64,000 nt of DNA from contig NZ_JBGGGT010000002.1 in assembly GCF_041276405.1 (NCBI RefSeq), forward strand, positions 1 to 64,000, in the 5' to 3' direction. Of the stretch, positions 25,514-37,268 are shown piece after piece (the first letter of the stretch is position 1; every line of letters begins with the position of its first letter). This DNA is from Microvirga sp. TS319 (lineage in GTDB: Bacteria > Pseudomonadota > Alphaproteobacteria > Rhizobiales > Beijerinckiaceae). Under the pieces are notes generated by a model that saw nothing but the letters and a program-made list of their open reading frames with translations, did not search any database and was not told the origin of the DNA. The position numbers and the translations under genes were made by a program.

Positions 25514-26551
25514 GTGAGCGAGCGTCCCACCAAAGCGATCCTCCGCGTGCTGAACGGAGAACCGGTCTGGCCTCTGCCGATCTGGATCATGCGGCAGGCA
25601 GGCCGCTATCTCCCGGAATATCGGGAGACCCGGAAACAGGCGGGCTCCTTTCTCGATCTCTGCTATACGCCGAGGCTTGCCGAGGAAGTGACCCTTCAGC
25701 CCATCCGGCGGTTCGGCTTCGATGCCTCGATCCTGTTCTCCGACATCCTGGTCATTCCGCATGCGCTGGGCCAGGACGTACGCTTCGTCGAGAATGAAGG
25801 GCCCAAGCTCGATCCGGTCACGTCGGAGAAGGATTTTTCGAGGCTTTCCGAGGAACTGCCGCTGGAACGCCTCGATCCGGTCTTCGAGACCCTGGATCGG
25901 CTGAGCAAGAGCCTGCCAAAGGAAACCACCCTTCTCGGCTTCTGCGGCGCGCCCTGGACCGTGGCGAGCTACATGATCGCCGGCAAGGGCACGCCCGACC
26001 AGGCACCGGCCCGCCTGACCGCCTATCGCGATCCGGCCTTCATGGACCGGCTCATCGAGAAGTTGGTGCAGGCCTCCACCGCCTATCTCATCCGCCAGAT
26101 CGACGCGGGGGCGGAAGCGGTGCAGATCTTCGAGAGTTTCGGCTCGGCGCTTCCGCCGGCTCTCTTCGACCGACTGTCGCTCGATCCGATCCGCCGCATG
26201 GTGGAAGGCCTGAAGGCTGCCCGTCCCCAGGCCAAGGCCATCGTCTTCGTGCGCGGCGGGGGCGCTAATCTCCATCGCTTCGCGTCGGCCGGGATCGGGG
26301 ATGCGCTGGCTCTCGACTGGACGCTCGATCCGGCTCTGGTGCTCCCCATGCTGCCGGTCTCCGTCCCGACCCAGGGCAATCTCGATCCGCTCGCGCTGAT
26401 CGCCGGAGGGGCGCCGATGGAGCAGGGGATCGACCATATCCTGAATAGCGTGCGGGGCCGTCCGCACATCTTCAATCTCGGCCACGGCATTCTGCCGGAG
26501 ACGCCGATCGCCCATGTCGAGCAGATGATCGCCCGCGTTCGAGGAGCCTGA
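25514..26551 (+). CDS. hemE: Uroporphyrinogen decarboxylase
   Basis: The 345-residue enzyme converts uroporphyrinogen III to coproporphyrinogen III in heme synthesis. PIWIMRQAGRYLPEYRE (residues 22-38) and the FSDILVIPHALGQDVRF segment with the catalytic Asp are the family signatures; GFCGAPWTVASYMI follows (about residues 140-153). The start is GTG at 25514 with GAGAGGG a few bases upstream. It is the first gene to the right of the presumed origin and is followed 5 bases later by hemJ, so the two form a heme operon. Confidence 0.98.
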   Translation: MSERPTKAILRVLNGEPVWPLPIWIMRQAGRYLPEYRETRKQAGSFLDLCYTPRLAEEVTLQPIRRFGFDASILFSDILVIPHALGQDVRFVENEGPKLDPVTSEKDFSRLSEELPLERLDPVFETLDRLSKSLPKETTLLGFCGAPWTVASYMIAGKGTPDQAPARLTAYRDPAFMDRLIEKLVQASTAYLIRQIDAGAEAVQIFESFGSALPPALFDRLSLDPIRRMVEGLKAARPQAKAIVFVRGGGANLHRFASAGIGDALALDWTLDPALVLPMLPVSVPTQGNLDPLALIAGGAPMEQGIDHILNSVRGRPHIFNLGHGILPETPIAHVEQMIARVRGA

Positions 26552-26556
26552 AAAGA

Positions 26557-26982
26557 ATGCTGTATCTCTGGCTGAAAGCGTTTCACGTCATCGCCGTCAT
26601 CGCCTGGATGGCGGGCATGCTCTACCTGCCGCGCCTCTTCGTCTATCACTGCGATGCGCCGAAGGGCTCGATCCAATCCGAGACCTTCAAGATCATGGAG
26701 CGGAGGCTTCTGAAAGCGATCATCAATCCGGCCATGATGGTGACCTGGGTGCTCGGTCTCTATCTCGTCTGGGATGGCGGCTGGTACAAATCCGGCTGGC
26801 TGCACGCCAAGGTTCTTCTCGTGCTGATCCTCTCCGGCCTGCACGGGGTCTATGTGCGTCGCCTGAAGGATTTCGCCGCCGACAAGAACACCAGATCGGC
26901 GAAATATTATCGCATCCTCAACGAGGTGCCGACGGTCCTGCTGATCGGCATCGTGATCCTCGTGATCGTGAAGCCGTTCTGA
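26557..26982 (+). CDS. hemJ: Protoporphyrinogen IX oxidase HemJ
   Basis: The 141-residue integral membrane protein has four hydrophobic helices. [30 protein letters not shown] (residues 2-31) carries the conserved His that binds heme in HemJ, and [19 protein letters not shown] the second His-containing helix with Lys. It oxidises protoporphyrinogen IX in the heme pathway and replaces HemG/HemY in most alphaproteobacteria. The position next to hemE and before rho is conserved. ATG is 5 bases after hemE. Confidence 0.95.
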   Translation: MLYLWLKAFHVIAVIAWMAGMLYLPRLFVYHCDAPKGSIQSETFKIMERRLLKAIINPAMMVTWVLGLYLVWDGGWYKSGWLHAKVLLVLILSGLHGVYVRRLKDFAADKNTRSAKYYRILNEVPTVLLIGIVILVIVKPF

Positions 26983-27112
26983 GGTTCCCAAACGCAGTGC
27001 CCGGCCCTGGGGCCGGGCATCCATGTCCGATGGCTCGACGGTTCCGTTCGAGGAGAGAACCGAATCTTCTTCTCAGGAAATGATCCTGTACGAGAGAGAA
27101 ACCTTTCGTATA

Positions 27113-27136
27113 GGTAACCCTCCCGAAAGGGTTATC
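27113..27136 (+). promoter_or_regulatory. Hairpin in the rho leader
   Basis: TAACCCT (27115-27121) pairs with AGGGTTA (27128-27134) across a CCCGAA loop. The surrounding 349-base gap (26983-27331) between hemJ and rho is long, and I see no convincing gene in it although the rho frame stays open upstream to 27023. The gap probably holds the rho promoter and a leader; rho is autoregulated through its leader in other bacteria. Confidence 0.5.
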
Positions 27137-27331
27137 CAAACAGCACTTGAGAAAAGCCACGAAGGCGGCTATAAAGAAAGCCCTTCCATAAAAGACAGGT
27201 TGCGCTGCACGGGCCCCCCGGGCTCTCTCAAGTCACCTCTTGTGATCTGGGCGGCCCTGTCGAACGTTCCCCCGATCTCCCCCCGCGTCCAGTCAACCTG
27301 CCCGCGAATTTTACTCCGAGAGTGTTCCCCG

Positions 27332-28597
27332 ATGAGGGAAATCAAACTTCAAGATCTCAAGTCCAAGTCGCCGACCGAACTCATTGCCTTCGCCGAGGAG
27401 CTCGAGGTCGAGAACGCGAGCACCATGCGCAAGCAGGAGCTCATGTTCGCCATCCTCAAGCAGCTTGCCGCGCGCGAGGTGGAGATCATCGGCGCAGGCG
27501 TCGTCGAGGTGCTGCAGGACGGCTTCGGCTTCCTCCGCTCGGCCGATTCGAATTACCTGCCGGGGCCGGACGACATCTATGTCTCGCCGAGCCAGATCCG
27601 CCGCTTCGGCCTGCGCACCGGCGACACGGTGGATGGCCCGATCCGCGGCCCGAAGGAGGGCGAGCGCTATTTCGCCCTGCTGAAGGTCAACACCATCAAT
27701 TTCGAGGATCCGGAAAAGATCCGGCACAAGGTTCACTTTGACAACCTGACGCCGCTGTTCCCGCAGGAGCGCTTCAAGCTCGAACTCGAGGATCCGACCC
27801 GCAAGGATTACTCGCCGCGCATCATCGACATCGTGTCGCCGATCGGCAAGGGCCAGCGCGCGTTGATCGTCGCCCCGCCGCGCACCGGTAAGACGGTGCT
27901 CATGCAGAACGTGGCGCAGTCGATCACCACGAATCATCCCGAGTGCTACCTCATTGTGCTGCTCATCGACGAGCGTCCGGAGGAAGTGACCGACATGCAG
28001 CGCTCCGTGAAGGGCGAGGTCGTAGCCTCCACCTTCGACGAGCCCGCAACCCGGCACGTGCAGGTCGCCGAGATGGTGATCGAGAAGGCCAAGCGCCTCG
28101 TGGAGCACGGCCGCGACGTGGTCATCCTGCTGGATTCGATCACGCGCCTGGGCCGCGCCTACAACACGGTGGTGCCGTCCTCCGGCAAGGTGCTGACCGG
28201 CGGTGTGGACGCCAACGCGCTCCAGCGTCCGAAGCGCTTCTTCGGTGCCGCGCGCAACATCGAGGAGGGCGGTTCGCTCACCATCATCGCGACCGCACTG
28301 ATCGATACCGGTTCGCGCATGGACGAGGTGATCTTCGAAGAGTTCAAGGGTACCGGCAACTCGGAAATCATCCTGGACCGCAAGGTCGCCGACAAGCGCA
28401 CCTTCCCGGCCATCGACATCACCCGTTCCGGCACCCGCAAGGAAGAACTTCTGGTGCCGAGCGACACGCTCAAGAAGATGTACGTGCTGCGCCGCATCCT
28501 CAATCCGATGGGCACGGTGGACGCCATCGAGTTCCTCCTCGACAAGCTGCGTCAGACCAAATCGAACCAGGACTTCTTCGACTCGATGAACACCTGA
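27332..28597 (+). CDS. rho: Transcription termination factor Rho
   Basis: The 421-residue hexameric helicase ends transcription of untranslated RNA. The N-terminus [29 protein letters not shown] is the Rho N-domain; the cold-shock-like RNA-binding domain follows ([39 protein letters not shown], about residues 57-95). Walker A is [12 protein letters not shown] (about residues 181-192), the R loop is present, and Walker B is [17 protein letters not shown]. The start at 27332 is chosen as the family N-terminus; upstream codons of the open frame are not conserved-looking. A strong terminator follows. Confidence 0.98.
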   Translation: MREIKLQDLKSKSPTELIAFAEELEVENASTMRKQELMFAILKQLAAREVEIIGAGVVEVLQDGFGFLRSADSNYLPGPDDIYVSPSQIRRFGLRTGDTVDGPIRGPKEGERYFALLKVNTINFEDPEKIRHKVHFDNLTPLFPQERFKLELEDPTRKDYSPRIIDIVSPIGKGQRALIVAPPRTGKTVLMQNVAQSITTNHPECYLIVLLIDERPEEVTDMQRSVKGEVVASTFDEPATRHVQVAEMVIEKAKRLVEHGRDVVILLDSITRLGRAYNTVVPSSGKVLTGGVDANALQRPKRFFGAARNIEEGGSLTIIATALIDTGSRMDEVIFEEFKGTGNSEIILDRKVADKRTFPAIDITRSGTRKEELLVPSDTLKKMYVLRRILNPMGTVDAIEFLLDKLRQTKSNQDFFDSMNT

Positions 28598-28620
28598 GGC
28601 GCATCATCCGCTTCCGAAAA

Positions 28621-28658
28621 AACCAGCCCCATCCTCGTCAGCGAGGGTGGGGTTTTTC
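28621..28658 (+). terminator. Rho-independent terminator of rho
   Basis: An 11-bp stem (CCCCATCCTCG/CGAGGGTGGGG) with a 4-nt loop is followed by TTTTT, 24 bases after the rho stop. Confidence 0.92.
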
Positions 28659-28671
28659 GTTACGCGCACGC

Positions 28672-28757
28672 TTGAGCAGCGGACCCAAAAGTGGAACCCC
28701 CTTGTGGGATCGATGCTCAAGCGCGGTCCGCTAGGTCCGCCGGGTCCGCACGATGCC
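28672..28757. repeat. Intergenic palindromic repeat, copy 6 (diverged)
   Basis: This copy carries GAGCAGCGGACCCAAAAGTG and the partner CTTGTGGGATCGATGCTC, then a GGTCCGCCGGGTCCGCACGATG tail also seen in copy 9. It lies between the rho terminator and the small membrane protein gene. Confidence 0.75.
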
Positions 28758-28828
28758 CTTGGATTATCTTCCATTACGGAATCCAGAAATCAGCCAGACC
28801 GTCCGACTCGTCTCGCCCGAAAGCTGCC

Positions 28829-28927
28829 TCAGATCGCCCGCATCAACCAGAGCACGAGGAGCGTCAGAGCGGCCGAGATCAGAAGCGATCCCAGGCAGCC
28901 TAGCCGGTTCGAAAAGAAGAAGAACAT
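28829..28927 (-). CDS. 32-residue single-helix membrane protein
   Basis: This open frame is short but has a ribosome site (GGGAGG, 4 bases before the ATG at 28927) and a typical small-protein layout. It begins MFFFFSNRLGCLGSLLIS and continues as one hydrophobic helix (about residues 11-29) ending WLMRAI. Similar MFFxFSNRLGC proteins are widespread in Hyphomicrobiales, from memory. It starts 27 bases after the stop of the thioredoxin-domain gene on the same strand, so it probably shares that transcript. Function is unknown. Confidence 0.75.
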   Translation of the reverse strand: MFFFFSNRLGCLGSLLISAALTLLVLWLMRAI

Positions 28928-28954
28928 CGGTCCTCCCACTCGCCTTCGCGCCGG

Positions 28955-30961
<2,007 letters not shown>

Positions 30962-31089
30962 GGATCCTGCTCCGAAAGGGTGGGGCTCATGCGAAGAATG
31001 AAACGGATCGATTCCCATCGGACCCGTTTCTGCTTTGCGCCGCGCATTGCCGTTTCACGTGTTCAAGTCTCTCATGGCGCCGGAGGTCC

Positions 31090-32406
31090 ATGCCCATGCG
31101 TTCGGACGATACCATCTTCGCCACCGCTTCCGGCCACGGCCGTGCGGCCGTCTGCATCATCCGGATCAGCGGGCCCCAGAGCCGGACGATTCTTGAAACG
31201 CTGGGCGGGAACGTGCCGGAGCCGCGTCATGCCGTGGTGCGGGTTCTCAGGGATCCCGCATCGGGTGAGCCCCTCGATCAGGCCCTGGTGCTCTGGATGC
31301 CGGGGCCGCGAAGCTTCACTGGGGAGGATCAGGCGGAACTCCATATCCATGGCGGCTTGGCCACCCGTGCGGCGGTCTTGAAGGCGCTCGGTGCAGTCCC
31401 GGAATGCCGCCCGGCCGAGGCAGGCGAGTTCACCCGCCGGGCCTTCCTCAACGGGCGGATGGACCTGTCGCAGGTGGAAGGCCTCGCCGATGTGATCGAC
31501 GCGGAAACCGAGGCCCAGCGTCGCCAGGCCATGCTCCAGCTCGAAGGCCGTCTCGGCGATGCTGCGGAGGGATGGCGCGAAGGAACCCTGCAGGCACTTG
31601 CGCTTCTCGAAGCGAGCCTCGATTTTTCCGATGAGGGCGATGTTCCGGAGGATCTGGAAGCCGACATCCTGCATCGAATCGATCACCTTCGGGGCGAGAT
31701 CGGTCAGGCGCTCGCGAACCGCAGCGGTGAGCGTCTGCGGGAGGGCTTTACCGTCGTGCTCGCCGGTCCGCCGAATGCTGGCAAATCCACTTTGCTCAAC
31801 GCGCTGGCCCGGAGGGATGTGGCCATCGTGTCCCCGATCGCCGGGACGACCCGAGACGTTATCGAGGTGCATTGCGATTTGGGCGGCCTGCCCGTGATCA
31901 TCGTGGACACGGCGGGTCTGCGCGAGAGTGGCGACGTGATCGAGCAGGAGGGCGTCTCCCGTGCTCGCGCTCGGGCCCAGGATGCGGATCTCGTGCTCTG
32001 GCTCGTGCCGCCGGAAGGAGACGAGACGGGAGCTCCGCCGGCGCGCCGCCTTCTCAAGGTCGGCACCAAGTCCGATCTGAACCGCAGCCGTTCCGGTTGT
32101 GATCTTCTGATCGCAGCTTCGACGGGGGAGGGCCTCCCCGGACTGATCGCCGCTCTGGAGCAGGAAGCGGAGATGGCTTTGGGTCAGGGTGACGCGATCT
32201 TAACTCGCGAGCGTCATCGTAAGGCTCTGGAACGGGCCTATCGTTCCCTGGCTGCAGGGCGTGAGTTGCTTGCCGACCACGGTCCGCTCGAACTGGCCGC
32301 CGAGGAAGTCCGTCTTGCCGCGCGCGCGGTCGGCGAGATTACCGGGAGGGTCGATGTGGAGGATGTGCTGGATCGGCTGTTTTCCAGCTTCTGCATCGGC
32401 AAATGA
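31090..32406 (+). CDS. mnmE: tRNA modification GTPase MnmE
   Basis: The 438-residue GTPase works with MnmG to install the cmnm5 group on wobble uridine of tRNAs. The tetrahydrofolate-binding N-domain (MRSDDTIFATASGHGRAAVCIIRISGP) is followed by the G domain: G1 AGPPNAGKSTLLN (about residues 220-232), G2 GTTRD, G3 DTAGLRES, then the C-terminal CIGK with the catalytic Cys. Two possible ATG starts lie close together (31090 and 31096). The gene is separated by 338 bases from mnmG. Confidence 0.98.
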   Translation: MPMRSDDTIFATASGHGRAAVCIIRISGPQSRTILETLGGNVPEPRHAVVRVLRDPASGEPLDQALVLWMPGPRSFTGEDQAELHIHGGLATRAAVLKALGAVPECRPAEAGEFTRRAFLNGRMDLSQVEGLADVIDAETEAQRRQAMLQLEGRLGDAAEGWREGTLQALALLEASLDFSDEGDVPEDLEADILHRIDHLRGEIGQALANRSGERLREGFTVVLAGPPNAGKSTLLNALARRDVAIVSPIAGTTRDVIEVHCDLGGLPVIIVDTAGLRESGDVIEQEGVSRARARAQDADLVLWLVPPEGDETGAPPARRLLKVGTKSDLNRSRSGCDLLIAASTGEGLPGLIAALEQEAEMALGQGDAILTRERHRKALERAYRSLAAGRELLADHGPLELAAEEVRLAARAVGEITGRVDVEDVLDRLFSSFCIGK

Positions 32407-32536
32407 GCCTGTCCGGTAAGGCGTAGGCAAATCTGCTGGAGCTTTGTGAAAGGCTGTTCACGAATCGGTGCAATGATGCTGAATCGTTGTTGCATAGGCT
32501 GTGGGAATCGTGTGCAGAACCGGTGATCGCGGCGGG

Positions 32537-32552
32537 TGTTTCACGTGAAACA
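32537..32552. promoter_or_regulatory. parS site 1
   Basis: TGTTTCACGTGAAACA is a perfect 16-bp parS palindrome bound by ParB. It lies in the 338-base gap between mnmE and mnmG (32407-32744), where no gene is visible. The presumed origin is about 7.2 kb away. Confidence 0.95.
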
Positions 32553-32744
32553 TTTTGCCCTTTTGACCTCTTCGCTCCGAGGACCTAAAGCATCGTTCGC
32601 AGCAGTAAACGCCGATTCCACGGTCGACCCGGTAACTCCTTCAGGGAGGTTCTATCGGGTAAACAGAAGACCGGGCGAACTTTTACAGAAGTAGCGCTAC
32701 GGCCCGCATTGCAGCGAGACCCTAGGCATGGAGATCAGGATTTC

Positions 32745-34646
32745 GTGAGTCAGCTTTCAGCGCATGAGATATTCGACGTAGTCGTGGTCGGCGGCGGGCA
32801 CGCGGGCGCAGAGGCGGCCTCTGCATCCGCCCGGATGGGTGCGCGAACGGCACTCGTGACCCATAAGCTCTCGACTGTCGGTGCGATGTCCTGCAACCCG
32901 GCTATCGGCGGGCTCGGCAAGGGCCACTTGGTTCGTGAGATCGACGCTCTCGACGGTATCATGGGCCGCATGGCCGACAGAGCAGGCATTCAGTTCCGCC
33001 TCCTGAACCGCCGCAAAGGCCCTGCCGTGCGGGGCCCCCGCACCCAGGCCGATCGCAAGATCTATGCACGGGCCATCCAGGCCGAGCTGCTCCAGACCGC
33101 CAATCTCACCCTTGTCGAAGGGGAGGCGGATGATCTTCTCGTGGAAGAAGGGCATGTTTCCGGGCTTCTCCTGGCTGACGGACGGCGGCTCGCGGCGGGC
33201 GCCGTGGTCATCACCACGGGCACCTTCCTGTCTGGCCTGATTCATATCGGCGAAAAGAAGATCCCGGCGGGTCGAATGGGCGAGCGTCCCTCCTTGGGTC
33301 TTCCGAAGACCTTCTCGCGGCTCGGCTTTACCCTCGGTCGTCTCAAGACCGGCACGCCGCCGCGCCTCGACGGGCGCACCATCGACTGGGCTGGAGTGGA
33401 TAAGCAGGCGGCGGACGAAGATCCGGTGCCCTTCTCTCTTCTGACGGACAGGATCAGGACCCCACAGATCGAATGCGGCATTACCCGCACGACACCGAGG
33501 GTTCATGAACTGATCCGGGGCAACCTGCACCGTTCGGCCATGTATTCCGGAGACATTCAAGGCACGGGGCCGCGCTATTGCCCGTCCATCGAGGACAAGG
33601 TGGTGCGTTTTGGCGATCGGGATGGGCATCAGATATTCCTGGAGCCCGAGGGCCTCGACGATATCACCGTCTATCCCAATGGCATCTCGACCTCGCTTCC
33701 CGAGGACGTGCAGCTCGAATTCCTGAAGCATATTCCTGGGCTCGAGAAAGTGCGGATGCTCCAGCCCGCCTACGCGATCGAGTATGATTATGTGGATCCT
33801 CGGAACCTGACGGCCGGGCTCGAGACCAAGGCGCTGACGGGTCTCTTCCTGGCCGGGCAGATCAACGGGACGACCGGCTACGAGGAAGCGGGGGCCCAGG
33901 GCCTCGTCGCAGGAATCAACGCCGCCCGGCGCGCAGCAGGGCAGGAGAATGTCGTGTTCGACCGCGCCGAGTCCTATATCGGCGTGCTCATCGACGATCT
34001 GATCACGCGCGGTGTCAGCGAGCCCTACCGGATGTTCACGTCCCGATCGGAATACCGCCTGAGCCTGCGCATCGACAATGTCGACGAACGTCTCACCGGG
34101 AAGGGTCTGGAAATAGGCTGCGTCGGCTCTGCGCGCGAGGCTCATTTCCGGTCCTCGCAGACAGAGATCCGGTCCGCTCGTGACATGCTCCAGGCCCTCT
34201 GCATGACGCCCCAGGAGGCATCTCGCCACGGGTTTGGCCTCAACCATGACGGCATCCGCCGCAGCGCCTATCAGCTTCTGTCCTATCCGGCCATCGGCTG
34301 GGGTGATCTCGCGAGGGTCTGGCCCGACCTCGCAACCGTGTCGCCTCAGGTGCGAGAACGGTTGGAAACGGACGCGACTTACGCGGTCTATCTCGATCGT
34401 CAGAAGGCCGATATCGCGGCCTATCGGCGCGACGAGGGGGTCGTTCTGGACGAGACGCTCGATTTCCGGGGCCTTCCAGGTCTGTCCAACGAAATCAAGG
34501 CCAAGCTCGAGGTGGTCCGTCCGCGAACCCTTGGCCAAGCGGCCCGGATCGAAGGAATCACCCCAGCGGCCCTGACTCTTCTTGCGGCCCATGCCAAGAA
34601 AGCAGGGTCTCGCGGTGTCTCGAACGGCGAGGCTTTGGCGTCATGA
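32745..34646 (+). CDS. mnmG: tRNA uridine-5-carboxymethylaminomethyl(34) synthesis enzyme MnmG
   Basis: The 633-residue FAD protein is the partner of MnmE in wobble uridine modification. [31 protein letters not shown] (about residues 11-41) is the dinucleotide fold, [23 protein letters not shown] and [10 protein letters not shown] follow, then a long C-terminal helical domain. The start GTG at 32745 (AGGA four bases before) gives the usual N-terminus; a TTG at 32709 in the same frame is possible. The end overlaps rsmG by four bases, so the pair is translationally coupled. Confidence 0.98.
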   Translation: MSQLSAHEIFDVVVVGGGHAGAEAASASARMGARTALVTHKLSTVGAMSCNPAIGGLGKGHLVREIDALDGIMGRMADRAGIQFRLLNRRKGPAVRGPRTQADRKIYARAIQAELLQTANLTLVEGEADDLLVEEGHVSGLLLADGRRLAAGAVVITTGTFLSGLIHIGEKKIPAGRMGERPSLGLPKTFSRLGFTLGRLKTGTPPRLDGRTIDWAGVDKQAADEDPVPFSLLTDRIRTPQIECGITRTTPRVHELIRGNLHRSAMYSGDIQGTGPRYCPSIEDKVVRFGDRDGHQIFLEPEGLDDITVYPNGISTSLPEDVQLEFLKHIPGLEKVRMLQPAYAIEYDYVDPRNLTAGLETKALTGLFLAGQINGTTGYEEAGAQGLVAGINAARRAAGQENVVFDRAESYIGVLIDDLITRGVSEPYRMFTSRSEYRLSLRIDNVDERLTGKGLEIGCVGSAREAHFRSSQTEIRSARDMLQALCMTPQEASRHGFGLNHDGIRRSAYQLLSYPAIGWGDLARVWPDLATVSPQVRERLETDATYAVYLDRQKADIAAYRRDEGVVLDETLDFRGLPGLSNEIKAKLEVVRPRTLGQAARIEGITPAALTLLAAHAKKAGSRGVSNGEALAS

Positions 34647-35269
34647 GCGTACCTCCGTCGATTCGATCCGGGCTGGATGTTTCACGTGAAACACTGGAGA
34701 AGCTCGAATTGCTGGAGCGCGAGCTGCGCCGCTGGCAATCCATCAAGAACCTCGTCGGCCCGGCCACTCTCGACCAGATCTGGGATCGGCATATCGTCGA
34801 TTCGCTCCAGCTCCTCGACCTCGCGCCCGAAGCCAAGTCCTGGGTCGATCTCGGCTCAGGCGCGGGTTTCCCGGGCCTTGTCATCGCAATCGTAGGGCAG
34901 GAGAGGGGACTGAATGTGCATCTTGTCGAGAGCAATTCTCGCAAATGCGCGTTCCTTCGCCAGATCGCCCGCCTGACCGGATCCTCGGCGACGGTGCACG
35001 AGGCCCGGCTGGAGACCGTCATTCCCGGCTTCGTCGGTAAAGCCGATGTCGTCTCGGCCCGGGCCCTCGCTTCCCTCGATCAGCTGCTGGAATGGACCGA
35101 GCCCATGTTGAAAGCGGGGACAATTGGCCTCTTTCCCAAAGGGCGGGATGTCGGGACCGAATTGACCGAGGCACGGAAAAAGTGGACATTCAAGACTGAT
35201 ATCCTGCCGAGCCGTACCGATTCCGAGGCGAGGATTCTTCGCATAACCTCCATTGAGAGCCATTCATGA
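34643..35269 (+). CDS. rsmG: 16S rRNA (guanine527-N7)-methyltransferase RsmG
   Basis: The 208-residue class I methyltransferase (GidB) methylates G527 of 16S r[13 protein letters not shown] reading frames in this stretch are shadows; the real frame has [55 protein letters not shown] with the SAM motif [10 protein letters not shown] (about residues 74-83). A perfect parS site occupies codons 13-18 (V-S-R-E-T). The gene overlaps mnmG and parA by four bases each. Confidence 0.97.
   Translation: MSVPPSIRSGLDVSRETLEKLELLERELRRWQSIKNLVGPATLDQIWDRHIVDSLQLLDLAPEAKSWVDLGSGAGFPGLVIAIVGQERGLNVHLVESNSRKCAFLRQIARLTGSSATVHEARLETVIPGFVGKADVVSARALASLDQLLEWTEPMLKAGTIGLFPKGRDVGTELTEARKKWTFKTDILPSRTDSEARILRITSIESHS
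34678..34693. promoter_or_regulatory. parS site 2, inside rsmG
   Basis: A second perfect TGTTTCACGTGAAACA lies in the coding sequence, read as codons for D-V-S-R-E-T. It is 2141 bases from site 1 and just upstream of parA. Confidence 0.95.
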
Positions 35270-36105
35270 TGACAGACCGCAGCGAATCCGAAGCCGGAGC
35301 GCGTGGGGCCAAGCCGCGCATTCTCGTGCTTGCCAATCAGAAGGGCGGCGTCGGAAAGACGACTACGGCCATCAATCTGGGTACGGCACTGGCGGCGATT
35401 GGAGAAAGGGTGCTCATCATCGATCTCGATCCGCAGGGCAATGCTTCGACGGGTCTCGGGATCGACCGGAAGAACCGCCCTGTCTCGACCTATCACGTTC
35501 TGGCCGGCGAAGCGTCGTTGTCCGAGAGCATCACCGAGACGGTTGTGCCGGGTCTTTGGCTCGCACCCTCGACTTTGGATCTCCTCGGTGTCGAATTGGA
35601 GATCGCGAACGAGCGCAATCGGGCCCATCGCTTACGGGCCGCGATTCAGGGTTTGGCGGACAGCGAGGTAACGGAAGCTTTTACCTATATTCTGATTGAT
35701 TGCCCGCCTTCGTTGAATCTTCTGACCATCAATGCCTTGACCGCATCTGACGCAGTTCTCGTGCCCCTCCAATGCGAATTTTTTGCTCTGGAAGGTCTCA
35801 GCCAGTTGCTCAAGACGGTGGAACAGGTCCGTACGGCCCTTAATCCGAAGCTGACGATCCACGGCGTGGTGCTCACCATGTTCGATCCCCGCAACAACCT
35901 GTCGGGGCAGGTGGTTGCCGATGTTCGTCAGTTCATGGGCGACAAGGTCTACGAGACCATGATCCCGCGAAACGTGCGCGTGTCCGAAGCGCCGTCCCAC
36001 GGCAAGCCGGTTCTGCTTTACGACATCAAGTGTACGGGCTCGCAGGCCTATCTGCGTTTGGCATCGGAAGTGATTCAGCGCGAACGTGCCCTGCGTGCCG
36101 CGTAA
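35266..36105 (+). CDS. parA: Chromosome partitioning protein ParA
   Basis: The 279-residue ATPase drives segregation of the ParB-parS complex. The deviant Walker A is NQKGGVGKTTTAINLGTALA (about residues 25-44), Walker A' contains IDLDPQGNASTGLG, and Walker B is FTYILIDCPPSLNLLTINAL. It is the chromosomal (Soj-like, short) type without an N-terminal HTH. Start overlaps the rsmG stop by four bases; an immediate second ATG (35269) is equally possible. parB follows 18 bases later. Confidence 0.98.
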   Translation: MMTDRSESEAGARGAKPRILVLANQKGGVGKTTTAINLGTALAAIGERVLIIDLDPQGNASTGLGIDRKNRPVSTYHVLAGEASLSESITETVVPGLWLAPSTLDLLGVELEIANERNRAHRLRAAIQGLADSEVTEAFTYILIDCPPSLNLLTINALTASDAVLVPLQCEFFALEGLSQLLKTVEQVRTALNPKLTIHGVVLTMFDPRNNLSGQVVADVRQFMGDKVYETMIPRNVRVSEAPSHGKPVLLYDIKCTGSQAYLRLASEVIQRERALRAA

Positions 36106-36123
36106 CGAGAGTTGAGAAGAGCA

Positions 36124-37002
36124 ATGGCGAAAGAAGTAAAATCGCTTGGCCGAGGCTTGGCCGCGTTGATCGGCGAGGTCGGTGATGAAATCGGTACCCT
36201 GCAGAGCAACAAGGGAGGCGCGAGGAAAGTGCCTGTCGAGTTCCTGCGCCCGAATCCGCGCAACCCCCGGAAGGTCTTCGAGGATGCGGAGCTTCAGGAG
36301 CTGACCCAGTCCATCAAGGATCGTGGCATCATCCAGCCCATCGTGGTCCGGCCCGTGCCGAACACCTCCGATTCCTACGAGATCGTCGCCGGGGAACGCC
36401 GCTGGCGCGCCTCGCAGAAAGCCGGCCTGCACGAGGTGCCGGTGGTCGTCGTCGATATCGACGACAAGACCTCCCTCGAATACGCCATTCTCGAAAACGT
36501 CCAGCGCGCCGATCTCAATCCCATCGAAGAAGCGGAAGGCTATGGCCGGTTGATGGTCGAGTTCTCCTACACGCAGGAAAACCTCTCCAAGATCATCGGC
36601 AAGAGTCGCAGCCACATCGCCAACATGATGCGCCTCACCGACCTGCCCGATCCGGTGAAGAAGCTGCTCGTCGACCGCAAGCTCTCGGCCGGCCACGGCC
36701 GCGCGCTTCTGGCCGTGAAGGACCCTGTCACGGTCGCTCAGCATGTGCTTGACGAGGGCATGAGCGTGCGTCAGGTCGAGGCTCTCGCGCAGGCGGAAAG
36801 CGCCATGCCGTCCGGGCCTGAAACGAAATCCGCCAAGCCCAAACCGGAGAAGGACCCGGATACCCGCGCCCTGGAGCGTGTCCTCCAGGACGTTCTGGGC
36901 CTCACAGTCACCATCGACCACAAGGGCAATGGCGGCGAATTGCGAATCCGCTACAAAACCTTGGAGCAGCTCGACGGGCTCTGCCGCCGATTGAATCCGT
37001 AA
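36124..37002 (+). CDS. parB: Chromosome partitioning protein ParB
   Basis: The 292-residue CTP-dependent DNA clamp binds parS. The N-terminus AKEVKSLGRGLAALIG is the ParA-interacting stretch; YEIVAGERRWRASQKAGL (about residues 88-105) is box II with the CTP-binding GERRWRA motif. AILENVQRADLNPIEEAEGYGRLM leads into the HTH (LSKIIGKSRSHIANMMRLTDLP), and a C-terminal dimer domain follows. Two perfect parS targets lie upstream. The start at 36124 has GAGAAGAG before it. The gap 37003-37367 holds only repeat DNA. Confidence 0.98.
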   Translation: MAKEVKSLGRGLAALIGEVGDEIGTLQSNKGGARKVPVEFLRPNPRNPRKVFEDAELQELTQSIKDRGIIQPIVVRPVPNTSDSYEIVAGERRWRASQKAGLHEVPVVVVDIDDKTSLEYAILENVQRADLNPIEEAEGYGRLMVEFSYTQENLSKIIGKSRSHIANMMRLTDLPDPVKKLLVDRKLSAGHGRALLAVKDPVTVAQHVLDEGMSVRQVEALAQAESAMPSGPETKSAKPKPEKDPDTRALERVLQDVLGLTVTIDHKGNGGELRIRYKTLEQLDGLCRRLNP

Positions 37003-37126
37003 ACGGCGCGGCGGCATGCGCTAGGTTCACGGCCATCCGCGCTCAGGAAACGCATTGGGGCAACGACGTGGATGCCCGGCTTAGGGCAGTGCACGACGAT
37101 GGAGATGGTCACAACGCCGTCTCGTC

Positions 37127-37209
37127 ATGGCCGTGCTCGTCACGGCCATCCACGTTTTCATGTGCCGTTGCACGCCAAAGATGTGGATGCCCGGCTCAAG
37201 GCCGGGCAT
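37127..37209. repeat. Two palindromes of the GGCCGGGCATGACG type
   Basis: ATGGCCGTG/CACGGCCAT (37127-37149) and ATGCCCGGC/GCCGGGCAT (37187-37209) lie side by side after parB. The second has the same arm as the palindrome at 16534-16564. Similar GTGGATGCCCGGC wording at 37068-37081 suggests a partly duplicated mosaic. Confidence 0.75.
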
Positions 37210-37268
37210 GACGATGCGGAATGGCCGACACCGTGTGAAGGCCGGTGCACATGAAGGTCCGTATCGGC

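Noticed and set aside
27023..27331. N-terminal extension of Rho
   Set aside because: The extension is rich in Ser and Pro, unlike any Rho N-terminus, and the standard start at 27332 gives the normal 421 residues.
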